Shown piece by piece: positions 1 to 9,200 of a DNA stretch of 51,168 nucleotides (positions within the stretch are counted from its first letter, which is position 1; every line of letters starts with the position of its first letter). The notes under the pieces are model-generated. The model worked only from the letters and a program-made list of their open reading frames with translations. It had not been told where the DNA came from and ran no database searches. The position numbers were made by a program, and so were the translations under genes. The stretch is from Anthoceros angustus (taxonomy: Eukaryota > Streptophyta > Anthocerotopsida > Anthocerotales > Anthocerotaceae): contig VJWM01000339.1 of the NCBI GenBank assembly GCA_010909165.1, positions 1 to 51,168 on the forward strand. The letters run 5' to 3'.

Positions 1-41
1 GTTGCGGACTGTTGCTATGACAACAACCGACTCGGGAGCCT

Positions 42-58
42 GTTGCTATGGTAGCAAC
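42..58. repeat. Mini-hairpin GTTGCTA-TGG-TAGCAAC
   Basis: A perfect 7-bp inverted repeat with a 3-base loop. It belongs to the dispersed GTTGCT/AGCAAC hairpin family found throughout the window, and the same hairpin recurs in LTR L6 near 37.27 kb. It could act as a cruciform or RNA hairpin, but no function is known. Confidence 0.6.
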
Positions 59-1488
59 CAAGTCGGAGTTATTTTCCGATAAATTCGGGAAACCTATTTG
101 GGCGAAATCACGAAATACCCGAATGGGAAGTAGGGGAACATGGAGGTACTTGATCCATTGCCTTGGCACCGGATCCTACCTATGGGTTGGACTCTTATGG
201 AGGAGACTTTCACCGACCCATCCAGGATTCAAGAGCTCACCGAGGAGGAGTACTGGCTATCTGCGAGCACACGAGAGGGAGGAGTCCAGAGGAGGTGGAG
301 ATTTTGTGGGAGAGTTTGCCCAACCAGCCAAGAGGAGGAGAGCAAGAGAGAGCATGGGGATAGGAGGCCTAGGAGGCCTAGAGAGATAATAGGGGTAAGT
401 GACCACAAATAGCTGAGGCCCATGTGCTATAGATAGATCAAATCTTATCTTCTCTTAGTGGGAATTAAGAGATAGGCCTCTAGGACTGTAGGCTAAGACC
501 GATTGGTATTTTGGCAAGCGGCCAAGCTACTTTTGTGGGGTGATCTTGGGTATAAGAGGCCCTCTTGATGAAATGTAAGCAATGTTGGTTTAAGGTCTTG
601 GTGTTTGGGGTGAGCACGGGGTTTGGGGGTACCTGATCCGGTCGTAAGTCTAGACACTTTCTTTGTCACAGGAGAAGCCAGAAGACCACCAAGTTGCCTA
701 GATTGGCCGATCCGCAAGGGTGGTGGAAAGCAAGGGAGGGAGCCTTGAGGTCTCCTTGGAGGAGTTTCCAAGGTCAAGAGGAAGGGGTTGTGAAGGGAGG
801 CTGTCCAGACTCTTCCTCATTCCCTTCAGCTAGTCTAGTACTCACCTTGTGTTTTGAGTTTTCAGGTGTGTTGGAGGTCGGGTGTTTTGGGGAGAAGAGA
901 GGGCGGGGAGCCCGTGTGTGAGGAGAAGACAAGGGGAGCCTGTGTGTGGAGGAGAAGTCAAGGAAAGTCAAGTGAGTTGAGGCCGTGGGCTTGTGTGTTT
1001 GGAAAATGAGAGGAAAAGTGAACTGTGAGAGAAGTGGAGAATCGGACATGGAGAGTTGCTGATTGGCTGTTTGAGAGGAGTAAGAAGGACTGGAAGTCTG
1101 TAAGTGATGTTTGTGTTCGAAGAGAGCGTGAGTGGAGGTTGAAGATCCCGTGAGTGGATGAGACGGAATGATTCGGGAGGTAGCTGAACAAGTATTTTGA
1201 GAGTTGGTGAAGTGCTGTAAGGGCCTGGATGAGAACCTTGTAAGGATGGAGAGGTCTGGAGTGAAAGTGGAGATTGAATGGGGCGGTGAGGTGTGAGAAC
1301 AAGGAGAGTTGAAGAGAGTTCTGGAGACTTGGAGAGTGTGGGGAGGATCGAGAGGCACCTCAAGGGGGCTGAGCCAGAGGTCTATGGAGCTTGGAAGGTG
1401 AGCTGAAAGGCTGGAGGAGAGACAAGGAAGTCAAGAAGTGCCAAGAGAAAGGGTTGTGTGGTGCAACCCTTTATCGTGAGTTGTCCTA

Positions 1489-1564
1489 GGTTTAGGTTTA
1501 GAGATTAGGGTTAGGGCCTGCTTAGGTTGTCCATAAATAGTGTGTGGAAAAGGTGACACGTGGC
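1489..1564 (+). promoter_or_regulatory. LTR control block: telomere-like motifs, TATA-like CATAAATAG, G-box ACACGTGGC
   Basis: Three motifs lie close together in this LTR: degenerate plant-telomere repeats (TTTAGG, TTAGGGTTAGGG) at about 1489-1517, the A/T element CATAAATAG at about 1532-1540, and ACACGTGGC at about 1556-1564. TTAGGGTT is the complement of the telo-box AACCCTAA, and ACACGTGGC is a G-box/ABRE core. Both are known plant promoter elements. The block recurs in L4 (24.55-24.63 kb) but is absent from L2, L5, L6 and L7, which run from the upstream sequence into GATTGGTGGATC more or less directly. A role in LTR transcription is inference. Confidence 0.45.
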
Positions 1565-1699
1565 TAACTCGATTGGTGGATCTAACTTTGTGGATAGATA
1601 AGAGAGGGTGTCCAACCTTATCCACTTGGATCCCCAAGTGGGTCCCACCCTTCTATTAGCCGACTGATCCCAAGGTGGACCCCACTGCTAAAATAGAGG

Positions 1700-1795
1700 G
1701 TGGTTGCTAAGATAGCAGTCATCGTTGCTAAGGTAACAGCAGTGAGGCGCTAAGATAGCCCGAGTGTTGTTAGGATAGTAGCTGCTATCGCTAGA
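1700..1795. repeat. Cluster of GCTA-AGR-TAGC mini-hairpins in L1
   Basis: Four neighbouring near-palindromes of the form (G)GCTA-AGA/AGG-TAGC(C) lie here, somewhat decayed in this copy. Better-preserved versions occur in L4 at 24775-24850, L6 at 40930-41010 and L7 at 50308-50400. There the first unit reads GGTTGCTAAGATAGCAACC, an 8-bp stem with a 3-base loop. The cluster sits about 170 bases before the 3' LTR end in each copy. Confidence 0.6.
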
Positions 1796-1949
1796 TGTTT
1801 GGTGTGTCTCGTGTTTGGTTGGATTGGCTATGTTTTGGTTGTCTTGACACGAAATCACTCCCTTGGGTACGAATCTCAAGTCTACAACGATAAAGAGGGT
1901 AAATGTGGCCTCTTTGTGACCACTTGGTTTAGAAAATCACTCCACATTT

Positions 1950-1967
1950 TGGCGCCGTTGCCGGGGA
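1950..1967 (+). other. Primer-binding site, tRNA-Asp type
   Basis: TGGCGCCGTTGCCGGGGA lies three bases after the LTR terminus CCACA. This 18-mer is the PBS, complementary to the 3' end of tRNA-Asp, used by Athila-like and several other plant Ty3/gypsy elements. It is where minus-strand DNA synthesis would begin. This copy is uncorrupted, unlike the second one at 41.19 kb. Confidence 0.88.
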
Positions 1968-2044
1968 GTGTCATTGTTGTCAAGACCTTAGAGTAGACTA
2001 ACCTTGTCTAGTAGTGTATTAGGAGTCTTGAGTGTGATACATGG

Positions 2045-2323
2045 ATGCTACCCATTGAGTCTGAAAGTTCCGACTCCAGTGAAGAGAAGACTTCAGCAAG
2101 AAGACAACGTCAAGCTGTGGAGCGAGGACGAAGGGCTGCAGACCGAGAGCTGAGGAGAGCACAGCAAAGCAACGTACCTGCTGGGAGGAGCCAAGAAGCA
2201 AGCAACAGGCTGCCTAGGATCGACCATCCTTGTCTTGACCCTCGAACTTGCGACTGCGTGAACTCGGAACTTTTGGACAGTATGCTAAGAGATCTATTGC
2301 TAGACCAACAAGCTGTCGGATAG
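2045..2323 (+). pseudogene. Gag N-terminal segment
   Basis: This open frame starts with ATG 95 bases after the LTR edge and codes for about 92 residues. It opens with an acidic/serine stretch (ESESSDSSEE) followed by an Arg/Gln/Glu-rich, probably helical segment. The same start and acidic-to-basic arrangement appears in the second gypsy copy at 41279. It ends in a frameshift just before the recognisable gag core, whose reading resumes at 2332 in another frame. This position is normal for the N-terminus of a Ty3/gypsy Gag, the structural protein that packages element RNA in the cytoplasm. The N-terminal portion itself has no diagnostic motif, so the call rests on position and the second copy. 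Confidence 0.6.
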
Positions 2324-2331
2324 TAACGATC

Positions 2332-2730
2332 ATGGCGACTCCAGTTCCTTTTGCAATGACTACCAAGCAACCATACCCACTATATGGAGAAAAGAAGGGG
2401 TATGAAGATCCAGACGAGTTTGTTGAACGCTTTGAGCAACTAACCATTGCAAATCAGGAATCTGGGGATCTACAGCGCATTCAACTCTTCTACGGAAGTG
2501 GTACAAGAGGGAGTACCTCATGGCATCAGCACCCCCAGCAACCTTCAACGAATCAAGCCTTTTGAGAGGTTCAGGGAATAGATGTAGAAGGCTACGTGTT
2601 GTCAAAGTTGGAGTTTTGAGGAGAAGAAGGAGAGGAGCAAGCTTATGTTGAGAGGTTTCTTAACTTGCGTGATCGTAGTGGTCCTCACTCGACTTGCCAT
2701 TCGGTGGTTTGCTAAGGTTAGGTTCCGAGA
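2332..2730 (+). pseudogene. Gag core (retrotransposon gag domain)
   Basis: From ATG 2332 the frame reads through a short leader to DEFVERFEQLTIANQE, which has the composition and spacing of the retrotransposon gag (capsid-like) domain. The remainder of the domain is spread over other frames to about 2720. It includes a K-W-Y-K-type region and the helical segment ending in VERFLNLRDRSG, which is clearer in the second copy (41.7-41.95 kb). At least three frameshifts break it. Gag assembles the virus-like particle of the element. The domain call is firm from the residues, but the exact ends are approximate. Confidence 0.75.
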
Positions 2731-2759
2731 TGGGCCGACATGTGAGGTCAAGCGGAGAA

Positions 2760-3580
2760 GGACGTGACAAGGCCATCAAGGCGGCACTCAACTACTAAGA
2801 ATCCAACTCCTGGACAGAAGAAGCACAAGAAGGAAAAGGCAAGAAGAAGAAGTCCAAGCGAGGAAGAAGAACAAGGATCTTCGTCGTCGGAGGAAGAATC
2901 TTGAGGAGAGTGACTCCTCTCAAGATTCAGACTGAGGACTCTTCCTGAGGATGGCGACGGAGGAAGAATCCTCAAGACGAGTCACCAAGAGGGAAGAAGA
3001 AGAAGGTTGACATCGCTAAGAAGAAACCAGGCTCGAGGATCAAGGGAGCTGGCAGGCTAAACAAGAGGTTGCTAGTGCCAAGAAGGAAGTGGAACAAGTC
3101 AAGAAGGAGGCTGAAGCTGTGAAGAAATGAAGATGGAGGAAATGATGAGCAAATTCGAGAAGTTTCACCTCAACGCCTGTGAAGGAGCATGAGAAGAGGA
3201 GAGCCATCCAATCGGGCTAACTGTTTTTTTTCCACTTGTGGCCAGGCCACCAAGTCCAACTGTCATGTGGCCAAGGTGCACATGCTCGCCTACGAGGAGG
3301 AGGAAGAGGAGGCGGCGGTGGAGGATACCTACCGGATCCGGAGGTTTCCAAGGACAATCAAGGCATCCATCCGTCGATGCTGCGAAATTCCATGGGGGCG
3401 CCGTAACAACCAAGTGCCTGTGGTTACAACAAGCGGTGTGGTTCAGGCTACAATCGAGAGGCTTTGGTCATTATGTGAATAGTCCATCGCCACAGACAGA
3501 GCCAATGGTGACTACGAACGGCTGTGCCAAGACTGCAAACAACAGGGTCATGTGGCGGGGAGTGTCACTTGCCCAAACCC
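2760..3580 (+). pseudogene. Gag linker (Lys/Glu-rich) and two zinc knuckles
   Basis: Downstream of the gag core comes a long charged linker with runs of Lys and of Asp/Ser/Glu. A predicted coiled-coil piece follows around 3090-3180. Two nucleic-acid-binding knuckles then appear. The first lies near 3228-3263 and reads S-T-C-G-Q-A-T-K-S-N-C. Its leading Cys has become Phe and its His is lost, whereas the second gypsy copy keeps a Cys at this place (42476-42516). The second lies at 3525-3572 and reads C-Q-D-C-K-Q-Q-G-H followed by Cys seven positions later, i.e. CX2CX4HX6C rather than the usual HX4C. Between them is an acidic Glu run. Zinc knuckles in Gag bind the element RNA. Several frameshifts interrupt the region. 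Confidence 0.65.
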
Positions 3581-3639
3581 AAGGAAGGATGTTCGAATTG
3601 CTCAACCACCTGTGGCAGGAGTTCAGCAAGCAGCACCTC

Positions 3640-4218
3640 AAGGAGCTGTTGCAGCCATGCACGTGGAGGATGCCCTTATGGCTGTTTGGGAGGATGCGGA
3701 AGCCATGGTGTTGCGGGAGCTAGATGGACTGGGGTGCAGGGAGACTACTACGGAGAGGCTGCAGCCATGGCTGTGCGCACTAGGAGTGAAAAAGCTAGGA
3801 GGAAGCTGCGGAAGAAGAAAGAGACGGAGGTGGAATCAGCCACAAAGTCTGAAGAGAGCACTCCAAGCCTGGAGGGAACGGATCTGGAGGAGACACTTGA
3901 GAAGGAGAACCCAGAAGGAAGAATCAAGGAGTGAATCGCGGGGGCCATCTTTGAGAAAAGAAGTTCCAGAAAAGGGAGAGGAAACCGAGTTTCCACGGAC
4001 GGGAAGTCATGGAGATGATAGAGGAGGAATTGACCAAGACAGTGGCTGCGAGCCTGATCCCAGAGCAGAAGTCCTCCTCGAGCAACCGCCGTTGCTAAGC
4101 AAGCAACCGCCGACGTTGTTGCTAAGGGGCAACCGCGCTGGGAAGAAGGAGGAATCGGAGGACCATTTAACCTTCAAGCCATCATGGATCGCAATTTGCC
4201 ATCACGTTTGGTCAACTA
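3640..4218 (+). pseudogene. Gag-protease spacer, highly charged
   Basis: The frame from about 3650 reads a short acidic helix-like piece ending in WEDAEAMVLRELDGLG. After a frameshift it continues in an Arg/Lys then Glu/Ser/Thr-rich stretch (TRSEKARRKLRKKKETEVES) to a stop near 3934. This links the second zinc knuckle with the protease. The region 4075-4135 carries two GTTGCT...GCAAC mini-hairpins. A 302-residue open frame over 3552-4460 crosses these parts in a different phase and is mostly a shadow. No separate function is assigned. Confidence 0.5.
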
Positions 4219-4974
4219 TTGAAGGACAACCCGTACAACAAGTTCGGGGCCTTGCAAGAAGCGCAAGAGGAAGAGGCGATTGCCCAAGCCGGGACCAAGG
4301 TGCTGACTCTGATCAACCTAGTGTCCATGATAGACCAAGGGCCAGCGGAGCTGCAAGTGGAGATCGCTGGCTGTGTCATCAAGCGGGTTCCCTTGGATAC
4401 CGGATCCGGGGTGAACATCATGACGGAAGGGATAGCGAGGAAGCTTGGGTTGGACATTGAGCATACCACCAAGGTGCTGAGATTGGCTGACATGTCAAAA
4501 ATGCAGCCTGTGGGAGAACTGAAGGGAGTAACCACCATCATAGGGACCATTCCCTATGTCATGGACTATGTGGTTATCCAGCACAAGGCGCCAGGGTACG
4601 ACATACTATTGGGGAGGACCTGGCTGTATGGCTCAAGATGCAAGATGACTTGGGGGAGGAAGGAAGTGGCTTTTAAGCCAATGGATTGGGACCCCAAGAC
4701 AAAGGAGGGCCGAATGTGTTTGAGTTGGAGCAGGGATACCTACTGTGGGGAGACTCCTACAGCAACGGAAGGATACACATCAGCTGGAGAAACATCTGAC
4801 CTGGAGGAAGAAGGAGAGAAATTGGACAAGTTTCCTTTTGCACATATCGCATGGTCGGATGAGGAGGAGGAGTATAGGAGGGACATCCCTTACTCCCTCA
4901 ATCTAGTGGACTGCTTTGGTTTCATGGAGGACTGCCATGAGGAGGTGAGCGAGGCGGTTGCTAAGCGTTGCTAA
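4219..4974 (+). CDS. Retrotransposon aspartic protease (Ty3/gypsy PR), intact frame
   Basis: This 251-residue open frame is the best-preserved coding part of the element. The catalytic loop is L-D-T-G-S-G with Asp at about residue 60. The second signature, ILLGRTW, lies at about residues 129-135 and matches the ILGR-type motif near the C-terminus of pepsin-like retroviral proteases. A homodimer of this domain cuts the Gag-Pol polyprotein in the particle. The reading probably begins upstream without an ATG of its own, in a polyprotein, so 4219 is only the first Met in the frame. The C-terminal 90 residues are acidic linker. The frame ends in an Ala-Val-Ala-Lys repeat encoded by GTTGCTAAG hairpins. 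The family's usual DSG/DTG triad is present, so activity is conceivable in isolation. Confidence 0.85.
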   Translation: MKDNPYNKFGALQEAQEEEAIAQAGTKVLTLINLVSMIDQGPAELQVEIAGCVIKRVPLDTGSGVNIMTEGIARKLGLDIEHTTKVLRLADMSKMQPVGELKGVTTIIGTIPYVMDYVVIQHKAPGYDILLGRTWLYGSRCKMTWGRKEVAFKPMDWDPKTKEGRMCLSWSRDTYCGETPTATEGYTSAGETSDLEEEGEKLDKFPFAHIAWSDEEEEYRRDIPYSLNLVDCFGFMEDCHEEVSEAVAKRC

Positions 4975-5311
4975 AAGGCAGTTGCTAAGGAAGCAACAGC
5001 TGATTCTGAAAAGGCGGTTGCTAAGGAAGGGCGAGACAAGAACAGTGAAAGGGAAGCCCTTGGGATGGTGTATTCAATGGAGAAGGTGGAGTGTGATCAA
5101 GAAGATCATTTTCCGGATGAAGCTTTCTTCTTTGGAGGAGGATGAGGAGAGTGCTAGGCCCAATGCCAAGTTGACTGAAACGGAGGTACACACCAAATGA
5201 GAAGGGAGGGAGAAGTTTTGCAGCCGCCTATGAGGAGGTCTTTCATTTTTTAGTCGATACTGCACTGTCCTGCATGACAACAGAGGTTGTTCCTATACTT
5301 CTCCGGCACTG
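4975..5311 (+). other. PR-IN junction: reverse transcriptase and RNase H missing; GTTGCT hairpins
   Basis: This short stretch holds the tail of the PR linker, with repeated GTTGCTAAG blocks at 4960-5030 that translate as repeats of A-V-A-K. One is a perfect hairpin, GTTGCT-AAGGA-AGCAAC at about 4981-4997. Unassigned coding-like sequence follows. No YXDD box, RT palm motif or RNase H motif is visible in any frame, yet integrase begins right after. The deletion therefore removed the central third of pol. The breakpoint lies somewhere in 5150-5320. Confidence 0.6.
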
Positions 5312-5970
5312 TTGTTAAGCCGAGACAAGCTGCTGGTAGGGCCGATGGAGTTGAGAGGTTGTGGGTCAAGGATGGTCAAAGGACCGGGTTCTCGGCCTTG
5401 CATGAGGAGGAGGCTGAGGTCACTATGCCGCCGTGACTGTAAGAAGATCTTGGAGGCGGTGTATTGGTGGCCAACCTTGCACGCTGATGCTAGGGAGTTC
5501 ATCAAGCGTTGTGATGCATGTCAAAGGTTTGGGAAGCCAACTAGGACCACACAGTGGCCATTGGTCCCTATCCTAGCCTTGGCGCCTTTCGAGAGGTGGG
5601 GGATTGACTTCGTTGGGCCGATTCAGCCCAAGACCAAGGGGAGCCAGAATCAATATATTCTGGTAGCAACGGACTACTGTACCCGCATGTTGGAAGCTCA
5701 AGCCTTGCCCGTGGACACAGAAATGTGGTGGCGGTTCTGTTGAGCACATCATCACAGGTCAGGTGCCGTTGGAATTGGTTAGCAACAGTACCCATTTCAT
5801 CAACGAGGTGATCTCACACATGGTGGAGTACTTCAACGTGAAGACCCCTACAACCCCAAGGCGAATGGACTCACGGAGAAAGCTAATGGGTTGCTTTGCG
5901 AGATCCTCAACAAGTTGATCATCACCTACACCTACGATTGGGACCCGGAAGCTTCACTTTCGGCGTTGTG
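5312..5970 (+). pseudogene. Integrase, zinc-binding and catalytic core, frameshifted
   Basis: The first 143 residues (5312-5743) contain the zinc-binding end, with YWWP followed by C-D-A-C at about residues 67-70. The catalytic core opening W-G-I-D-F-V-G-P has the first acidic residue at about residue 99. After a frameshift near 5740 the core continues to about 5970 and includes N-P-K-A-N-G-L-T-E, the third acidic residue. The middle Asp, normally in an S-D-N-G-type motif, is absent: the sequence at 5776-5790 reads as V-S-N-S, as if one GAC codon were lost. The His pair of the zinc finger is also disturbed. Integrase inserts the element cDNA into the host chromosome. This copy could not. It ends where LARD-like copy A begins. 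Confidence 0.85.
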
Positions 5971-6126
5971 GGCGTCAGGATAGCGGAGAAGGTGACCACA
6001 CCCTAGAAAAGGGCACCCTATTTACACTTTATGTTAAGATTTGGACCCTGGATGTAACACTCATGTTGCAATTTTGGGGTCATGTAACACTATTGGGCCC
6101 CTTGTTACACTTTGGCTTGGAAACCA

Positions 6127-6260
6127 TACCACGGATTGTTGCAATCATGTTGCAATGGTGTTGCAATTATGTTAAGATGAAGAGAGGTGGTTTTGCCTCT
6201 CTCAAAATTGCAACATGATTGACATCTAAAGTGTTACAAGAGAGGTCTTGTAACACTTTT
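6127..6260. repeat. Nested hairpin cluster at the LARD 3' end (copy A)
   Basis: AAAGTGTTACAAGA (6228-6241) and its exact complement TCTTGTAACACTTT (6246-6259) form a 14-bp perfect stem around GAGG. Just upstream, GTTGCAATT and AATTGCAAC flank a smaller GAGAGG/CCTCTC stem, and an outer TTGCAATCATGTTGCAA arm pairs with the later TTGCAACATGATT. The same cluster is kept in copy C at 29058-29195. On the - strand it lies close to the end of the internal domain, where a structural or processing role is conceivable. Confidence 0.65.
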
Positions 6261-9200
6261 GGAGGCTTGCACCGAACCTCCTCCCCATCCACCATTGCCT
6301 TTTACTTTTGCCCTTTGAAATACCACGCTTTTACTTGGTAGTTACCACCGCCCTTCAATACGACCATATATAAATACGTATCAATACATCCTTGTACTAT
6401 ACGCATGTAGTCTACGGTGATAAATGTAATGTATTATTCTAAGTGCTATATATTCAATTTCATATAAAATAAGTTTGTATATACACATTACATTACATCG
6501 TCCGTATATTCATGGTACGATACTTTGTATTTACTATACGTGTAAATAGCGACGCCCTTTATACCCCTACTTTATAGCATGCTGGCATGGTTTGTCCTTC
6601 CCAATAGCCATCGGCTTCGCCATGGCGCCCAAGAAGATATTGTCCCCACCTATCACCTTATTGTGACATCACCGTGAGGTTATGCCCTACAAGATTGTGC
6701 CGCGGAGGAGATTTGGTATGCGCTGGCTTATGCTTTTCCGCCTCCATGTAAGGCACTTCCTACTCCATCGTATGCACCTACAGAAACTTCCGCCTCCCGC
6801 TCGATTCGCAATTTTCTTCTTCCTCCCACTTGCGTTGGCCGAGGCAAGCTTTGCCACTTCCTCCGCTTCCTCTCGCCTTCGCAGCACACATTGCACATAC
6901 AAACCAGCATGGTCATGAGTTATCCAGTTAATGGGTTTCCACAAAGAAGTCCATTTGCCTTACCTTCCCTCCGCCCTCCTCTTTTCTTCTCGCCCTTCTT
7001 GCTGGACATTTTCCTCTCCGTCCTCCTTCTTCCGGCCGCAGCCCGTGCCCTTGTCACTCGCCCACCGCCGCCGCCTCTACTCCTCCTCCTGCTTTTCTTC
7101 GCCTCCACCCTTTATCACAGTGGCATTGCCTCAACTGGGCTCCACTATGTGTCCATGCTCTCAGATCCGAGGCGCAAGGTATGTGTCTGCAAAATTAGGC
7201 ACATCGCCTTCAAGACTCGCCTCCTGCGGCCCATGTTCTCGCAGCTGCCCCCACGGCCTCCATCTCGTGCATTGGCCTTTGCCGATATCAAGCACTGCAT
7301 GTTGCCCTCTTAGTCCTCCTTCATTCTCTCCCTCGACATCCGCCTCATGTTCACATGCCGCCTTTTGCCCCCGCCCACCATGGCCGCCGGGTGATCCACA
7401 TCGCCCGCCTCCGCCACCCGCCTCCTCCTAGTCCCCCGCGATTTTTGGCTGTCCATAGTGCACACAAGTGTGTTTCCCGTGACGGTTTGTTGCCCCTCCG
7501 TGCTCCACCACCCGACTCCCCGCCTCCACACACCTTGTTCCTCGCCCCATCCGGCCGCCACTCCATCTCGATCCCAACGGCCTCCACCTCCCCATACATG
7601 GTCACACCGCCGCGGCACCCTCCACCTCTTTTCCATTATTTGCTTGCTGCCCACCGACCCTCGTTGCCTCCATTGACCCCAATGTGCATGCCTTCCACCA
7701 ACCCTAGGCAATCGTGGTGTCGGGCACCACAATATCGCCCACACTCCACTCGCCCCTCCGCCGCCTCCCTCCTGCATGCTTCCTCAAGACCGCGCCTCAC
7801 CGCCTCCACTTCGCTCCTTGTTCATCGCCGCTTTCCCCATTCAAAGTCCTTGTCCCTCGCCCCTCGGCCTCCTTCCTCCCAAGCCCCTTCCGCGCCATCT
7901 GCATTCCTTGATAGCCTCTCATCGTCCATGTCACCACCTCGCACCATCGTTGCCTCCCACCCCTTCCTTCCGCTGCCCTAAAGGCCACCATATCGGATCC
8001 ATCTTCAATTCAATGTCATAAGCAAAATGGTCATTTCCTTGTTCTCCTTGCAATAGCTCGAACCTCTAGGATCTTTTCATACACTCCCTATCTTACTGAA
8101 GGAACTCAGGCAGAACCCCACTATCGCCTTTCACGATTTCCACCCTTTCCCTTCTAGCAATCGCGCCACCGTCCCTCGAAAGGTTGCCTCCCTTGTCTCC
8201 AAGCTTGAACGCCCGCCAAGATGCCAGTGCACATGTGTTACCCGCTTTGTCCACCATGCCCACTCATCCGCTGCAAACTTCGAACGTGCACACTTTGCCC
8301 ATCACTTGCCATTAACGCAGTCTGCGAAACCCACCTCATCCAATGTAAATAGCTCTTCATCTATTTCCTTCACTTCGCACGCAGGCTCCAACTCCGCATC
8401 CGTCGGCCGGGAGGTTCCACGTCTCAAAGTCGTCAAAATCAAGTCCGGGTTGGCAGCCATGTCGCCTCGCCTTACCTCTCGACTGCCTTCGAGGAGGCCG
8501 CTTCTTCACATCGCCGATCGAATGGAGACCACCGGGTGCGTGGATGAGCGAGATAGCCCGAGGCCATTTGGCCCCTCATCCTCCCCACCCACACGGTCTG
8601 CCGCCCGTCCGACTATGGTGTTCGGCGCCTTCACGTGACTCTAGCAAGCTTCACCTCGCCATACTCCCCATCCTGCGAACCGGTTGTCCACCACCTTCGC
8701 TACGTCAAGGCAATGGCTTCCTCTCGGTGAAAGGTGCGCCATGAGTCCCTACTGCAATTCAAGGCTGCTATTTTGAAAAGCTTTGTTTGCAAAGGCCCGG
8801 TTGTCATTTACTCCTCTTGGCGGAGACCGATGCACATGCTACTTGCCCATAATCAACAATTTTCCGACCACAACCTCGACTTGGGAGCAAGTTTCATGTC
8901 CCATTGGTTATGTACGTTACTCATGATGTATTATATTGCCCACATGGCGCACCGCCTCAATGCGCCCATTCCGCATTTTACCATTAATCATCGCCTTCCA
9001 CCGACCAAAGATTGCCTTGTGCATCCGTGAGGGAGGAGACAATAGACTATAGCATGCAAACCAATCACCATACATGATTTATTCCACTTTCAAAGACGCG
9101 TGACTCGAAGTGACGCGCAGGGGTGACTTGTCATGTCCGTCAACGGTATGGACGGGCACCAAACCATACCCATCCATTCCGCCAAGGACAAGACAGTCAT

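Larger units (their letters stand above)
1..1946 (+). mobile_element. LTR L1 (+), 5' part missing, internally deleted
   Basis: This is the 3' portion of the LTR family that dominates the window. It ends in CACTCCACA at 1946, three bases before a tRNA-Asp primer-binding site, which fixes the 3' LTR edge. Bases 1-131 match the early part of the complete LTR at about 37.22-37.36 kb. The sequence then jumps to the block matching 39.68 kb onward, so about 2.3 kb of LTR is deleted at 131-136. From about 140 on it parallels L6, L7 and, inverted, L2 and L3. The stretch 870-1440 is strikingly purine-rich on the + strand. The short open frames here lie in one another's shadow, and I recognise no protein. 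The 5' end lies outside the window. Confidence 0.75.
1947..5990 (+). mobile_element. Ty3/gypsy retrotransposon internal region, RT/RNase H deleted, 3' truncated
   Basis: The order is PBS, gag, protease, a short linker, then the integrase zinc-finger and core. Gag-PR-IN in this order with RT-RNase H expected between PR and IN is the Ty3/gypsy layout. Only about 0.34 kb separates the end of the PR frame (4974) from the first integrase sequence, so RT and RNase H, normally about 1.5 kb, are missing. After about 5990 the integrase reading stops and LARD-like copy A begins, so the 3' end and 3' LTR are also lost. Gag and integrase are split by frameshifts while the protease frame stays open. The element is non-autonomous and dead unless the indels are sequencing errors. 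Confidence 0.85.

Noticed and set aside
774-1363. Ser/Pro/His-rich - strand frames (up to 194 residues) in the LTR
   Set aside because: Antisense translations of a purine-rich LTR stretch. Frames break at different places in the other LTR copies.
1950-1967. A tRNA-Asp gene
   Set aside because: Only the 18 bases complementary to the tRNA 3' end are present, directly after an LTR. This is a primer-binding site, not a gene.
3552-4460. A 302-residue open frame across the Gag-PR spacer
   Set aside because: It runs out of phase with the recognisable gag tail and protease for most of its length, and its Arg/Pro/Ser composition is typical of a shadow frame.
6891-8021. Several Pro/Ser/Leu-rich open frames in the pyrimidine-rich part of copy A
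   Set aside because: Low-complexity translations of C/T-rich DNA, not conserved in frame in copies B and C, and antisense to the element.
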